A stretch of 64,000 nt of DNA from Pseudomonas vanderleydeniana (GCF_014268755.2 NZ_CP077093.1:4762001-4826000), one strand, 5' to 3'; positions 24,191 through 33,832 are shown, numbered from the stretch's first letter. The notes: generated from the letters alone by a model not told the origin. Made by a program: numbers and translations.

Positions 24191-25555
24191 TCACCAGAAC
24201 CAGTACGGCAGGAACTTCGGCGTCGGCTCGTTCGCCAACTCCAGGTGATAGGTGATGGAGTTGAAGAAGAATGCATCCAGCGCCAGGAACGTCGTGACAC
24301 CGAACAACAGAATGATCAGTTCACGATGACGATGATCAGCACAGTGTTTTCCAATCATATGACGAGCGATAACTAACAACATCAGGCTAGCGAGCACTCC
24401 AACATAGTTCGGTAGCAAGGGATGTGCCGCGAAGAAGTTATAGATGAAAACAAACGCGACCAGCCCCAGGCCAATCAACGGCAGCCTGAGACAGAAACGC
24501 AGCAACCCGTTCTTCGCACCTTCGAACAGGCCGCTTTTATCGACGAAGATATACGCCGCCAACAAGGAAATCGCCGGGGTGATCGACAGGATATAGCGGG
24601 CCTTTTTAGAGTTTGGAAGGGTAAAGAATACGATCAGGCCAATAAACCAGGCCGAGAGGTAGAACAACAGGGCGATGTCCGTCTTTTGCGGCGCACGGAA
24701 AAACTGCTTGTATCGACGTGCAATGACCTGCAGGGCAAAGAACACCGTGATGCCATAGGTCAACAGACCACCGGTGAAGTAGAAGTAGTAACGGGGTGCA
24801 TGGTCGCTGGCGAAGCGATCCAGCCCCTGCATCATCAAGACCTCCCGCAGAAAGTCCATGCCGCCCTGCACATAGGCCGCCCAGGACAGCAGCGCGACCC
24901 CGGCGGCGAAAATCAGCCCGGACAGCAGCGAGAACACGATCAGCGCCCGCCACTGGCGGCTCAGCAAGTAGTAGCAACCGACGACGATCGATGGCCCGAT
25001 CAGGCCGATAGGCCCGCGAAACGCAAAGCCCAGCGCCAGCGCGAGGTACACCAGCGGCTGGCGCGAACGGTCCTGCTTCATGTCCGCGCGATACACCAGG
25101 TAAAAGCAGATCACCGTAAAGAGCGCGGGATAGACATCCAGGGCCAGTGAGTTGACGCTATCGAGGAATGACCAGGTCAACAGCGAGAACAGTACGCCAT
25201 ACAAGCCCCACTTCCGATCGTGCAGTGCCCCCAGTTTATAGATGAACACCAATATCAACGACGCGGTTATGCAATAAGGCAAACCCATCGAAAGAACTGA
25301 AACCTGACCAAAAGGCAAGGACACCAGATACATCAACACCGTATTGGCGACCGTATAGTCGGGATAAGGCTTCAAGTCGTCGGCAATCGGAAACAGCGTC
25401 ACGCCGTGATACAGCATGTACTCGGCGAAATCGACGAAACGAGTGGTGTAATTGAGAATGGCTGGCTTGTACTGCAAGCCCATGAAGACAATAAGCGCGA
25501 GTAGAAAAATACTCAGGCAGGGCTTTTTAGCCACCCGTCCTGTGAAGGCGTCCAT
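24191..25555 (-). CDS. ArnT/PMT-like polyprenol-phosphate-sugar glycosyltransferase, membrane
   Basis: This 454-residue polytopic protein has about 11-12 TM helices, and an N-terminal loop (TTRFVDFAEYMLYHG) sits where GT-C enzymes such as ArnT carry their catalytic Asp. FAFRGPIGLIGPSIV and LPNSKKARYILSITPAISLL match the ArnT/PMT family pattern (R-x-P-x-x...K-x-x-R-Y-x-L-P). Such enzymes move a sugar from undecaprenyl phosphate to lipid A or a surface glycan; the acceptor is unknown. Base composition is more AT-rich than its neighbours, which suggests transfer. It stands alone. Confidence 0.75.
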   Translation of the reverse strand: MDAFTGRVAKKPCLSIFLLALIVFMGLQYKPAILNYTTRFVDFAEYMLYHGVTLFPIADDLKPYPDYTVANTVLMYLVSLPFGQVSVLSMGLPYCITASLILVFIYKLGALHDRKWGLYGVLFSLLTWSFLDSVNSLALDVYPALFTVICFYLVYRADMKQDRSRQPLVYLALALGFAFRGPIGLIGPSIVVGCYYLLSRQWRALIVFSLLSGLIFAAGVALLSWAAYVQGGMDFLREVLMMQGLDRFASDHAPRYYFYFTGGLLTYGITVFFALQVIARRYKQFFRAPQKTDIALLFYLSAWFIGLIVFFTLPNSKKARYILSITPAISLLAAYIFVDKSGLFEGAKNGLLRFCLRLPLIGLGLVAFVFIYNFFAAHPLLPNYVGVLASLMLLVIARHMIGKHCADHRHRELIILLFGVTTFLALDAFFFNSITYHLELANEPTPKFLPYWFW

Positions 25556-25655
25556 AACGTCAGGGCTTCCAAAAAAAGGCGGATGTTACAGCGCCCCTTA
25601 GTGGAACGCCATAAACATCCGCAAAGTCTGGCGCTGTCGCCTTACAACAAAAACC

Positions 25656-25687
25656 GCTGTCGGAAACACTCTCACATGACCGACAGC
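25656..25687 (-). terminator. Terminator of the chemoreceptor gene
   Basis: GCTGTCGG pairs with CCGACAGC (25656-25663 and 25680-25687) across 16 bases and, on the minus strand, is followed by GGTTTTTGTTG. It lies 13 bases past the chemoreceptor stop. Confidence 0.6.
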
Positions 25688-25700
25688 AGTCGGCATGACC

Positions 25701-27644
25701 TCAGTACTTGAACCTCCCCACCAGCGTATTGAGCTCGCTGGAAATATCCGCCAGTTGCTCGGCATCGGTGCGTGCGGCGCGGGCCAGGTCCTCGACCTCG
25801 CGCGCATCGGTATGGATCTGCGTGATGTGCCGGTTGATGTCCTCGGCCACCTGGTGCTGCTCTTCGGCGGCCGTGGCGATCTGGCTGTTCTGGTCGCGGA
25901 TGTTGTCCACCTGATCACGGATCTTGTTGAAGCTTTCGCGCGCCTGCTGGATACGGTCGACACTCTGGCGCGACATGTCGACGCTGGCCTGCATCTGCCG
26001 GGTGACGTTCTCGGTACCCCGCACCAGGTTGCCCAGCAGGCCGTCGATCTCGCCGGTGCTGTCGGCGGTGCGCCGCGCCAACGCACGGACCTCGTCGGCC
26101 ACCACGGCAAAACCACGGCCCTGGTCGCCCGCACGGGCGGCCTCGATGGCCGCGTTGAGGGCCAGCAGGTTGGTCTGCTCGGCAATCGAACGGATGGTGT
26201 CGAGGATGCCGTTGATGTTGCGGCTGTCCGCTTCCAGCGCCTGCATGGCCTCGGTGGCCTGCTCCAGGTTGCTCGACAGTTGCCCGACGTTGTCGGTGGC
26301 CTCGTCGATCTGCCGCTGCCCGCTCTGTACATCACGCTGGCCAGCATCGGCCGAGGCCGCCGCCTCGGTGCAGGAACGGGCCACCTCGTTGGCGGTGGCG
26401 ACCATCTCGTTGAACGCGGTACTGACCAGCTCGACCGCTTCGCGCTGGCGCAACGCGGCATCGTTCACCGCATGGGCGACCTTGCGGCTATCGCCACTGG
26501 TATGCTGCAGCCGGCCCGACGTGTGGCCGATGTTGCGCACCAGTTGGGCGATGGCGCCGAGGAACTCGTTGAACCAGCCGGCCAACACCGCCGTCTCGTC
26601 ATTGCCACGCACGGCCAGGTTGCGGGTCAGGTCGCCCTCGCCCTGGGCAATGTCCTGCAAGCCGCTGGCCACGCCCCGGATCGGCCGGACGATGATCCCG
26701 GCAAACCGCGCGCCGACCAGGGCGAACAGCACCGCCATGGCCACCGCGGCCCAGAGAATGATCCAGCTCAGGCGATCGGCCTTGGCCATCACCTCCTGCT
26801 TCTCGATCAGCCCGATCAGGTGCCAGCCCAGGGCCTTGGAGGTGTAGACGTTGGCCATGTAGGTCACGCCCTTGAGCGTCACCTCGGTTGAGCCTTCACG
26901 CAGCGCCGCCAACGGCGCGTAGTCATTGCCCAGGTCGGCGAGACGCTTGAACGAATGCGCCGGGTCGGCGGCGTCGACCAGCACGTTGCCGTCGGCTTCG
27001 GTCAGCATCAGGTAACCGCTCTGTCCCAGCTTGATCTTGCGCACCAGCTCGGTCAGTTGCTTGAGCGAAACGTCCAGGCCCACCACGCCGCGAGGGTTGC
27101 CCTGGGCGTCGTTGACGGTGCGCATGGTGCAGATCAGCACCGAATCGCTGGCCGCCCAGTAGTAGGCCGGCGTACGGACGATGGTCCCCGGGGCCGCCAT
27201 CGCCAGGCGGTACCAAGGCCGCGTGCGCGGGTCGTAGCCGGCCAGGTCCGGCACATCCGGCCAGGCGACGTAACCACCGTCATCCGTGGCCAACGACACA
27301 TAGGCCGTGTTTGGGTGCGCCTTGGCAAAGGTGTCGAAGATATCCAGGGTGGTCTTGGCGATCGCCGGCGGCGCGACGGTCGCGGCGTCAGCGGCCATGT
27401 AGCGCTTGAGCCCGCTGAGCGAGGACAGCCGCGGGTCCTGGGACAGGTACTGGACGTTCTGGGAAATGCCGTCGAAGAACTGCTGCATGCCGTTGTCGAT
27501 CTGCAGGATCTCGCGGGTGCTGCTGTCGACGAAGCCGTCCCGGGCCTCGTCGCGCAGGTTGACCACCACCACGGCCGCCACCAGCAGCAGCGGCACACCG
27601 GCAATCCCCGCAAACACGCACGTCAGTTTGTCTCTTATTTTCAT
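25701..27644 (-). CDS. Methyl-accepting chemotaxis protein with dCache ligand domain
   Basis: This 647-residue chemoreceptor has TM1 at about 10-30, a periplasmic dCache_1 domain (about 35-280), TM2 at about 293-315, HAMP at about 317-370 and the signalling hairpin with [20 protein letters not shown] and [15 protein letters not shown]. The ligand pocket shows RPWY at 142-145 and Asp191 (GLDVS), residues shared by amino-acid and amine dCache receptors, but the usual Y-x-D element reads AYYWAASD. The neighbours (regulator, racemase-fold enzyme and betaine importer) suggest that it senses a quaternary amine or proline derivative. Confidence 0.88.
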   Translation of the reverse strand: MKIRDKLTCVFAGIAGVPLLLVAAVVVVNLRDEARDGFVDSSTREILQIDNGMQQFFDGISQNVQYLSQDPRLSSLSGLKRYMAADAATVAPPAIAKTTLDIFDTFAKAHPNTAYVSLATDDGGYVAWPDVPDLAGYDPRTRPWYRLAMAAPGTIVRTPAYYWAASDSVLICTMRTVNDAQGNPRGVVGLDVSLKQLTELVRKIKLGQSGYLMLTEADGNVLVDAADPAHSFKRLADLGNDYAPLAALREGSTEVTLKGVTYMANVYTSKALGWHLIGLIEKQEVMAKADRLSWIILWAAVAMAVLFALVGARFAGIIVRPIRGVASGLQDIAQGEGDLTRNLAVRGNDETAVLAGWFNEFLGAIAQLVRNIGHTSGRLQHTSGDSRKVAHAVNDAALRQREAVELVSTAFNEMVATANEVARSCTEAAASADAGQRDVQSGQRQIDEATDNVGQLSSNLEQATEAMQALEADSRNINGILDTIRSIAEQTNLLALNAAIEAARAGDQGRGFAVVADEVRALARRTADSTGEIDGLLGNLVRGTENVTRQMQASVDMSRQSVDRIQQARESFNKIRDQVDNIRDQNSQIATAAEEQHQVAEDINRHITQIHTDAREVEDLARAARTDAEQLADISSELNTLVGRFKY

Positions 27645-27698
27645 TGTGGTCGATCCAGAACGTAAGGAAGGCCAGGGCCCAGGGCAGCCGGTGGCGGT

Positions 27699-28712
27699 TT
27701 ACTCGAAGCGTTTTTCCCGCGAAGGTGGATAGCCGAAATAGGCGGTGTAGCACTTGCTGAAATGGCTGGGCGACACGAAACCGCAGGCCACGGCGACCTG
27801 CACGATGGTCAGCCCCGAGTGCTGCAGCAGCCGACGGCCTTCGGTCACCCGCAGTTCGAGGTAGTAACGCCGTGGCGTGGTGTCGAGTTGCTCCTTGAAC
27901 AGCCGTTCGATCTGCCGCCGGGAGCGGTTGACGTAGCTCGACAGCTGCATCAGGTCCAGCGGTTCCTCCAGGTTCGATTCCATCAGCTTGACCACTTCGC
28001 GCAGCGGCTCGGCCATCTTCACGTGCAACTTGGGATTGACCCGGCGATAGCGCGAGGCCTCGAAGGCCAGGATGTCGATGATGCCGTCGACCAGCGCGCC
28101 GTTGCGCATCTTGCCGATCCATTCCAGCACCATGTAGAACGCCCCGGTCGGGCTGGCAGCGGTATAGCGATCACGGTCGACCATGTAGCTTTCGCTGGTG
28201 ACCTGGCTCTCGCGCGACGCTTCGGCCAGCGCCGGCCGGTGTTCGGGATGGATCGCGCAGCGGTAGCCGTCGAGCAGGTTGGCCTGACCGAGAAACCAGG
28301 CGCCGTTCCACAATCCGCCCAGGGCAACGCCCTTCTCCGCCGCTTTCTTCAGGAACGCGCGCAGCTCCGGCTGTTCGTGCAGGGGCGTGCGCAGGCCGCC
28401 GCAGACCACCAGCAGATCGAAGTCGTCCGGGCTGCAACTGGCGAGGTCGGTGTCGGGGCGAATGACGATACCCAGGTCACTGACCACGTCCTGTCCATTG
28501 AGCGTCACGGTCCGCGTGGCGAACAGCGAAGGCTGCAACAGGTTGGCAGTCACGAGGGTATCGAGGGCCTGGGTGAATGCCGGCATCGAGAAATGCTCCA
28601 TCAGGATGAACCCGACGCCGGCCTGCCCTGCAGGGGATGACTCGTCCTTCTTTTGCAGATAGCGATAGTTTTTGACCTGAAGACCACCGCTGAAAACTCT
28701 TCTATCTACCAT
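27699..28712 (-). CDS. GlxA-family AraC-type regulator (GbdR/CdhR-like)
   Basis: This 337-residue regulator has a DJ-1-like N-domain (about 30-200; the elbow reads GGLWNGAWFLG, without Cys) and a C-terminal AraC HTH (about 230-335; VNRSRRQIERLFKEQLDTTP, then VACGFVSPSHFSKCYTAYFG). GbdR, CdhR and SouR, which sense glycine betaine, carnitine/dehydrocarnitine and sarcosine, have this architecture. It lies 12 bases beyond the racemase-fold gene on the same strand, so it is probably part of or adjacent to the importer operon and activates it. The ATG at 28712 has a weak GAG Shine-Dalgarno. Confidence 0.85.
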   Translation of the reverse strand: MVDRRVFSGGLQVKNYRYLQKKDESSPAGQAGVGFILMEHFSMPAFTQALDTLVTANLLQPSLFATRTVTLNGQDVVSDLGIVIRPDTDLASCSPDDFDLLVVCGGLRTPLHEQPELRAFLKKAAEKGVALGGLWNGAWFLGQANLLDGYRCAIHPEHRPALAEASRESQVTSESYMVDRDRYTAASPTGAFYMVLEWIGKMRNGALVDGIIDILAFEASRYRRVNPKLHVKMAEPLREVVKLMESNLEEPLDLMQLSSYVNRSRRQIERLFKEQLDTTPRRYYLELRVTEGRRLLQHSGLTIVQVAVACGFVSPSHFSKCYTAYFGYPPSREKRFE

Positions 28713-28724
28713 TTATTGCTCATA

Positions 28725-29732
28725 TCAAGTGATCTGAAAGCCATGAGCCAACGGATCCTCGTCATCGACGATGAGGGTGTTGTATCCGATGACCCTGGCC
28801 CAACCCGTTACGCTGGGCTGGATAGCGGTATAGGTACCGAGCGTGGTCTGTGACTCGACCCGCCCGGTGAAGGTGGTGCCGATCAGGCTCTGGTGGCGGA
28901 AGTCCTGGCCCACCGCGAGCCGGCCACGGCCGTGAAGTTGTGCCATGCGGGCACTGGTGCCCGTGCCGCCCGGGGAGCGGTCGATGGCCTGTTCGCCATA
29001 GAACACCGCGCAGCGCCCGTCGATCTGCGGGTTGTCCGGCTGGTCGCACCAGATCACGTGGTGCACGCCACGGATGCGCTCATCGAGCGGATGCACCGGG
29101 TCGATCACCGAGGCCAGTGCGCTGCGCAGCTTCTGGCTCAGGCTAATCAGCGTGGAGGCCTTGGCGCCTTCCAGCCCCGGCCAGTTCTGCTGGGGTTCGA
29201 CGACGGCGTAGTAGTTGCCGCCGTAGGCGATGTCCACGGTAAGGCGCCCGACGCCCTCGATCTCCACCGCCACGTCGGTGGCATGCAGGTAGCTGGTGAC
29301 GTTGAGCATCTTCACGCTACTGACCCGGCCGTCCTCCATGCGGTACTCGACATCGACCCGGCCGGCCGGCGTTTCCAGCGCCAGCTTGCCCGGCACCCGT
29401 GGCGTCACCAGCCCTTCCTGCAGGGCGCTGGTGACCAGGCCGATGGTCCCGGCGCCGCACATCGGCAGGCAGCCGCTGACCTCGATGAACAGCACGGCCA
29501 CGTCGCAGTCATCGCGATACGGCGGGTAAAGAATGGCGCCGGACATCACGTCATGGCCGCGCGGCTCGAACATCAGCGCCTGGCGGACCCAGTCATGGCG
29601 CTCGACGAACAGCTCGCGACGCTCGGCAATGGGCAGGTGTGGCAGCATCGGTGCGCCACCGGCCACCAGTCGTACCGGGTTGCCGCAGGTGTGCGCGTCG
29701 ATGCAGAAAAAGCTGTTCTTCATGGCGATCAT
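28725..29732 (-). CDS. Proline racemase/hydroxyproline epimerase-fold enzyme with Cys-to-Gly change
   Basis: This 335-residue protein of the proline racemase superfamily opens with FCIDAHTCGNPVRLVAGG. The first catalytic Cys is present (Cys92 in LPMCGAGTIG). The second position, Cys in 4-hydroxyproline epimerases and Thr in trans-3-hydroxyproline dehydratases, is Gly255 here (DRSPGGTGTSARMA; codon GGC confirmed on the minus strand). Racemisation with two thiols is therefore unlikely, and a one-base elimination or epimerisation of another substrate is possible. The start overlaps the permease stop (ATGA), so it is the last enzyme gene of the betaine-type importer operon, which suggests a betaine or N-methylated proline substrate. 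Confidence 0.85.
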   Translation of the reverse strand: MIAMKNSFFCIDAHTCGNPVRLVAGGAPMLPHLPIAERRELFVERHDWVRQALMFEPRGHDVMSGAILYPPYRDDCDVAVLFIEVSGCLPMCGAGTIGLVTSALQEGLVTPRVPGKLALETPAGRVDVEYRMEDGRVSSVKMLNVTSYLHATDVAVEIEGVGRLTVDIAYGGNYYAVVEPQQNWPGLEGAKASTLISLSQKLRSALASVIDPVHPLDERIRGVHHVIWCDQPDNPQIDGRCAVFYGEQAIDRSPGGTGTSARMAQLHGRGRLAVGQDFRHQSLIGTTFTGRVESQTTLGTYTAIQPSVTGWARVIGYNTLIVDDEDPLAHGFQIT

Positions 29733-30583
29733 TTCCCGTGGCGTGGCTTCTGATTACGTTCCAGTGCACCGCGCGAGACGCGGTCGAGCAGCAAGGCAAC
29801 GGCGACGATCGCCAGCCCCGCCCGCAGGCCCAGGCCCATTTCCATGCGCGTCAGCCCACGGGTCACCTCGGCGCCCAGGCCACCGGCACCGACCAGGCCG
29901 GCCAGGACCACCATCGCCAGCGACAGCAGGATGCACTGGTTCAGACCGACCAGCAGGGTCGGCATGGCCAGCGGGATTTCGATCTTGAACAGGATGGTGC
30001 GCGGCGAGGCGCCCATGGCATTGCCCAGCTCCAGCATGTGCTTGGGGATCTGGTTGAACGCCAGGGTGGTCAGGCGCAGCATCGGCGGGATGCCGTAGAT
30101 CACCGTGGCAATGATCGCCGGCACGCGACCGAGGCTGAAGATCATCACCGCCGGGATCAGATAGACCCAGGGCGGCACGGTCTGCATCACGTTCAGCAGC
30201 GGGCTCAGCATGGCGTCGACCCGCTTGATCCGCGAGGCCAGGATGCCCAGCGGGAAGGCGATGCTCACCGACAGCAGCACCGACACCGAGACCAGGGCGA
30301 TGGTCTGCATCGAAGCGGTCCACAAGCCGGCGATCAGGCAGAAGCCGAGCATCACCGCCGCCAGTATCGCCACGCGCAGGCGCGCGGCCAGCCACGTGCC
30401 GATGAACACGATCGCGATCACCGCCAGCGGTGGCAAGGCCAGGAACGCCGACTCCACGGCGCCGAGCACCAGCGAGATCAGGTTGCTCACGGCCGCGAAG
30501 AAGCCGTGCATGTTGGTGTTCAGCCAATCGACCACCGGCGCGATGAAGCGCCCTGGAGAAAACTGCAGGTCGGCGAGGTTCAT
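29729..30583 (-). CDS. Betaine/proline-type ABC permease 2 (ProW-like)
   Basis: This 284-residue inner-membrane permease of the binding-protein-dependent transport family (OpuAB/ProW) carries the EAA-loop region ELGNAMGASPRTILFKIEIPLAMP. It overlaps the preceding permease gene by 4 bases (30580-30583) and the racemase-fold gene by 4 bases. It is clearly different in sequence from permease 1, so the pore is probably a heterodimer, unlike ProW homodimers. Confidence 0.88.
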   Translation of the reverse strand: MNLADLQFSPGRFIAPVVDWLNTNMHGFFAAVSNLISLVLGAVESAFLALPPLAVIAIVFIGTWLAARLRVAILAAVMLGFCLIAGLWTASMQTIALVSVSVLLSVSIAFPLGILASRIKRVDAMLSPLLNVMQTVPPWVYLIPAVMIFSLGRVPAIIATVIYGIPPMLRLTTLAFNQIPKHMLELGNAMGASPRTILFKIEIPLAMPTLLVGLNQCILLSLAMVVLAGLVGAGGLGAEVTRGLTRMEMGLGLRAGLAIVAVALLLDRVSRGALERNQKPRHGK

Positions 30584-31434
30584 TCGCGATTCTCCCGGGC
30601 TTTGGGCGTGGCGCTCTGGGCCATGCGGTCGATCACCATGGTCAGGATCACGATGGCGATGGCCGCGTTGATCGAGGTGGCGATGTCGAGGGTGCGGATG
30701 GCGTTGTAGATCACCTGGCCCAGGCCGCCGGAACCGACGATACCGGCGATCACCACCATGCCGAAGGCCATCATCAGGCTCTGGTTGACCCCGGCCATGA
30801 TGCTCGGCAGGGCGAACGGCAGGCGGATCTTGCTGAACATCTGCCAGTGGGTCACACCACTGGCGTTACCCAGTTCGACGAACGCGGTGGGCGTCATGCG
30901 GATGCCCAGCGCGGTGAGGCGAAACGCCGGGGCGAAGGCCACGATGAACGTCGCGATTAGCGCGGTGCCCGGGCCGTAGCCAAGCAAGGCGATGGCCGGC
31001 AGCAGGTAGATGTACGGCGGCAGCGTCTGGATCAGGTCCAGTGCCGGCTCCACCACCCGGTCCAGGGCCGGCAGCAGGCCGGCCACCACGCCCAATGGGA
31101 TGGCGACGAGCAACGCCAGCACGGTGGCCGCGACCACCAGCGCCAGGGTGCTCATGGTTTCCGCCCACAGGCCGATGAACGCGCAGAACAGCATGGCCAC
31201 CAGCGTGCCGATGGCAAAGCGCAGGCCCGCCAGGCGCCAGCCGAGGGCGGCCAGCAGCAGCGCGGTCACGTAGAACGGTGGCAGTTGCAGCAGCCAGTAC
31301 AGGCCCTGGTACATGCCCTGCAGCCCGGCGTTGATGCCGTCGAACAGCGAGGACGCGTGGTCCTGCAGCCATTCGAGCATCGCATCGACGGTGCTGTCGA
31401 ATTGTTCGGGAAAGCTTTCGAAGGCCATGATCAC
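30580..31434 (-). CDS. Betaine/proline-type ABC permease 1 (ProW-like)
   Basis: This 284-residue permease has the EAA region ELGNASGVTHWQMFSKIRLPFALP and IQTLPPYIYLLPAIALLGYG. It overlaps the ATPase gene by 4 bases (31431-31434). It forms the importer with the second permease, the CBS-domain ATPase and the binding protein. Confidence 0.88.
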   Translation of the reverse strand: MIMAFESFPEQFDSTVDAMLEWLQDHASSLFDGINAGLQGMYQGLYWLLQLPPFYVTALLLAALGWRLAGLRFAIGTLVAMLFCAFIGLWAETMSTLALVVAATVLALLVAIPLGVVAGLLPALDRVVEPALDLIQTLPPYIYLLPAIALLGYGPGTALIATFIVAFAPAFRLTALGIRMTPTAFVELGNASGVTHWQMFSKIRLPFALPSIMAGVNQSLMMAFGMVVIAGIVGSGGLGQVIYNAIRTLDIATSINAAIAIVILTMVIDRMAQSATPKARENRE

Positions 31435-32543
31435 GCCCTCTCCCGCTGTTCGCCGGCGACTTCGGCGTGTTCGTTGGCGATGCCCTGCACGCCGCGCAGC
31501 AGGTCGCGGATGGTAATCACCCCGACCACCACGCCGGCCTGGACCACGGCCACCGAATCACGATCGGACTGGGTCGCCAGGCCGATGATGTGATCCAGGT
31601 CGGCGTCCGAAGCCACCTGGGCCAGGCGCGACACGTCGACACCCGGATGGGCCTGCTGGAACACGGCCAGCGGGGCCATGATCGAGTGCGCCTTGACCAG
31701 GTGCAGGCGCGAGATGCCCGCCACGAACTCGGCCACGTAGTCGTCGGCCGGGTTGAGCACGATGTCCTCGGCCGTACCGACCTGGATGATCATGCCGTCC
31801 TTCATGATGGCGATGCGGTCGCCGATGCGGATCGCCTCTTCCAGGTCGTGGGTGATGAACACCGCCGACTTGCCCAGCTCCTTGGTCAACTGGCGGAATT
31901 CGTCCTGCAGCTGGCGACGGATCAGCGGGTCGAGCGCACTGAACGGTTCGTCCATCAGGATCACTTCAGGGTCCGCGGTGATGGCGCGGGCCAGGCCGAC
32001 ACGCTGCTGCATGCCGCCGGAGAGTTCGTTCGGGTAGCGGTTGGCCCAGTCGCTGAGACTGACCTTGGCCAACGCCCGTTCGGCCACTTTCAGCCGTTCG
32101 GCCTTGGGTACACCCTGTACCTCAAGGCCAAAGGCGGTGTTTTCCAGCACCGTGCGGTGTGGCAGCAAGGCCACGCTCTGGAACACCATGCCAATGTGCT
32201 TGGCACGCATGTCGCGCAGTTGCTGGGGGTTGAGCGAATTGAGTTCACGCCCCTTGACCAACACCTTGCCGGCACTGGGCGTGATGAGTTTGTTCAACAG
32301 GCGGATCAATGTCGACTTGCCGCTGCCGGACAGGCCCATGATGCAGAAGATCTCACCACGGCGCACTTCCAGATTGACGTCGGATACCCCCACGACACAA
32401 CTGTAATCATGAAGGATCTGCTTCTTCGAGAGCCCCTTTTCAATGACCGCGCGCATCGCCTCTTCGGAGCGCTCGCCAAATACTTTCCAGACAGACTGGC
32501 AACTGACCAGTACTTCTTGGGCGTCTACTGTTTGCGTACTCAT
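31431..32543 (-). CDS. ProV-like ABC ATPase with CBS domain
   Basis: This 370-residue ATPase has Walker A GLSGSGKSTLIRLL, the Q-loop MVFQSVALLPHRTV, signature LSGGMQQRVGLARAI, Walker B VILMDEPFSALD and H-loop FITHDLEEA. The C-terminal 80 residues (ending in a VVVGVITIRDLL block) form a CBS module as in ProV/OpuAA, which gate transport with ionic strength or nucleotide. It is encoded 73 bases downstream of the binding-protein gene. Confidence 0.9.
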   Translation of the reverse strand: MSTQTVDAQEVLVSCQSVWKVFGERSEEAMRAVIEKGLSKKQILHDYSCVVGVSDVNLEVRRGEIFCIMGLSGSGKSTLIRLLNKLITPSAGKVLVKGRELNSLNPQQLRDMRAKHIGMVFQSVALLPHRTVLENTAFGLEVQGVPKAERLKVAERALAKVSLSDWANRYPNELSGGMQQRVGLARAITADPEVILMDEPFSALDPLIRRQLQDEFRQLTKELGKSAVFITHDLEEAIRIGDRIAIMKDGMIIQVGTAEDIVLNPADDYVAEFVAGISRLHLVKAHSIMAPLAVFQQAHPGVDVSRLAQVASDADLDHIIGLATQSDRDSVAVVQAGVVVGVITIRDLLRGVQGIANEHAEVAGEQRERA

Positions 32544-32616
32544 ATCAATCCCGTCCGGCCCTGTAGTTCAGGCCTGTAATGCATTCAAGTTCGGCAGCTG
32601 GCAATGTTGAAAACAA

Positions 32617-33468
32617 TCAGTCTTTCTTGATGTTTTCCCAGCGTTTGAGCAACTCGGCGTGACTGTCGGTCCAGTCCTTGATTGCCGCGTCCATGCTCTT
32701 GCCATCCTTGACTTCACCGTTGATCGCCTTGATGTCGGCCAGTGGCACATAGACGCTGGCGATCACTTCACGCGCATGGGAATTGGCCGCGCTGAAGCCC
32801 TTCTGGCCGATCCAGTAGTAGCCTTGCGGTGGCGGGAAGATACCTTTCGGGTCGGCGAGGAACTTGACGTCGAACTTCTGGGTCATCCAGGACGGGTCCC
32901 AGATGGCCACGGCGACCCATTCCTTGCGGTCCACGGCGGCCTTGAGGGCGGCGGTCATCGCCGCGGTACTGCCTTCGAGCAGGTTGAGCTTGAGGCCATA
33001 GGCCTTGACCGCATTGGCGGCGTCGTTCATCAGGCCCGAACCGGGTTCGATACCGACGATCTTGCCACCGAACTTGTCGGCATTGGCGTTGAGCTCTTCC
33101 AGGGAATTGATGGTGACGTAGTTCGGAACGGCGATGGCCTGGTAGAGGCCGTAGGACACCGGCGAGATCTTCTCGAGCCGGTTCTTGTTCTTGTTCCAGT
33201 AGTCGGCGGCGGCATAGTCGACCTGGGAAGCGAGGATCTGCACGTCACCCTTGCCCAACGCCGCATAGGCGATGCCCCATTCGGAGAATTGGGTCACTTT
33301 TACCCTATAGCCCTGATCTTCCAGAACTTTCTTGGTAATACCGGTGATCGGTGTCAAATCTTCCCAGGACAAGGTGCCCATGGTGATGGTCTTTTCTTCG
33401 GCGTGGGTCGGCAGCACAACTGCCGCGGCCAGAGCCAATGCACAAAACGCTTTCTTAAACATCTTCAT
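32617..33468 (-). CDS. Periplasmic glycine betaine/quaternary-amine-type binding protein
   Basis: This 283-residue protein has a signal peptide (MKMFKKAFCALALAAAVVLP, cut near THA/EEK) and an OpuAC/ProX-type fold (TITMGTLSWEDLTPITGITK; IVGIEPGSGLMNDAANAVKA; AIWDPSWMTQKFDVKFLADP). Trp-rich pockets of this family bind trimethylammonium or proline-betaine headgroups; the conserved Trp residues in LSWED, AIWDPSW and YYWIG fit. It is the first gene of the five-gene importer/racemase operon. Confidence 0.9.
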   Translation of the reverse strand: MKMFKKAFCALALAAAVVLPTHAEEKTITMGTLSWEDLTPITGITKKVLEDQGYRVKVTQFSEWGIAYAALGKGDVQILASQVDYAAADYWNKNKNRLEKISPVSYGLYQAIAVPNYVTINSLEELNANADKFGGKIVGIEPGSGLMNDAANAVKAYGLKLNLLEGSTAAMTAALKAAVDRKEWVAVAIWDPSWMTQKFDVKFLADPKGIFPPPQGYYWIGQKGFSAANSHAREVIASVYVPLADIKAINGEVKDGKSMDAAIKDWTDSHAELLKRWENIKKD

Positions 33469-33832
33469 GGTGGTTCCCCGAATTGGTTATTTTTTGAAAC
33501 GGCAGAACAAGCACTTGCTATTGTTGTTGGACTTCGGATGTTTGTTTTTTATTGTCGGTGTTAGTGTCTAAATCCTCTTTTACGGCACGCAGTCGCCCGT
33601 TCCTGGCAAAAGTCTCTGCCAGAAAGTCTGTACAACGTCACACTTGACGTTGATATTTAAATCAATTGAAAAGACCCTAGCCGTATTCGGTGAGTCCGCG
33701 CCCTCGCTTCTGTACCGGCCCTGTGCAAGCGGCCGGGAAATGACAGGCGTCGCCGTCGAGGATCGGCGCGTACCGCGCAATAACCACGGGCGCAGTCATA
33801 CCTTCGAACCTCAACACGCAACACTCCAACGT
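33469..33832. other. Promoter region of the betaine-type importer operon
   Basis: These 364 AT-rich bases upstream of the binding-protein gene and downstream of the GntR gene contain no gene. They hold the 20-base palindrome at 33633-33652 described separately and presumably the operon promoter. Confidence 0.45.
33633..33652. promoter_or_regulatory. Operator-like palindrome
   Basis: CAACGTCA-CACT-TGACGTTG is a perfect 8-base inverted repeat with a 4-base spacer, 165-184 bases upstream of the binding-protein start. GlxA/GbdR-type activators often bind far upstream of sigma-54 or sigma-70 promoters, so the regulator at 27699 is a candidate ligand. Confidence 0.5.
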
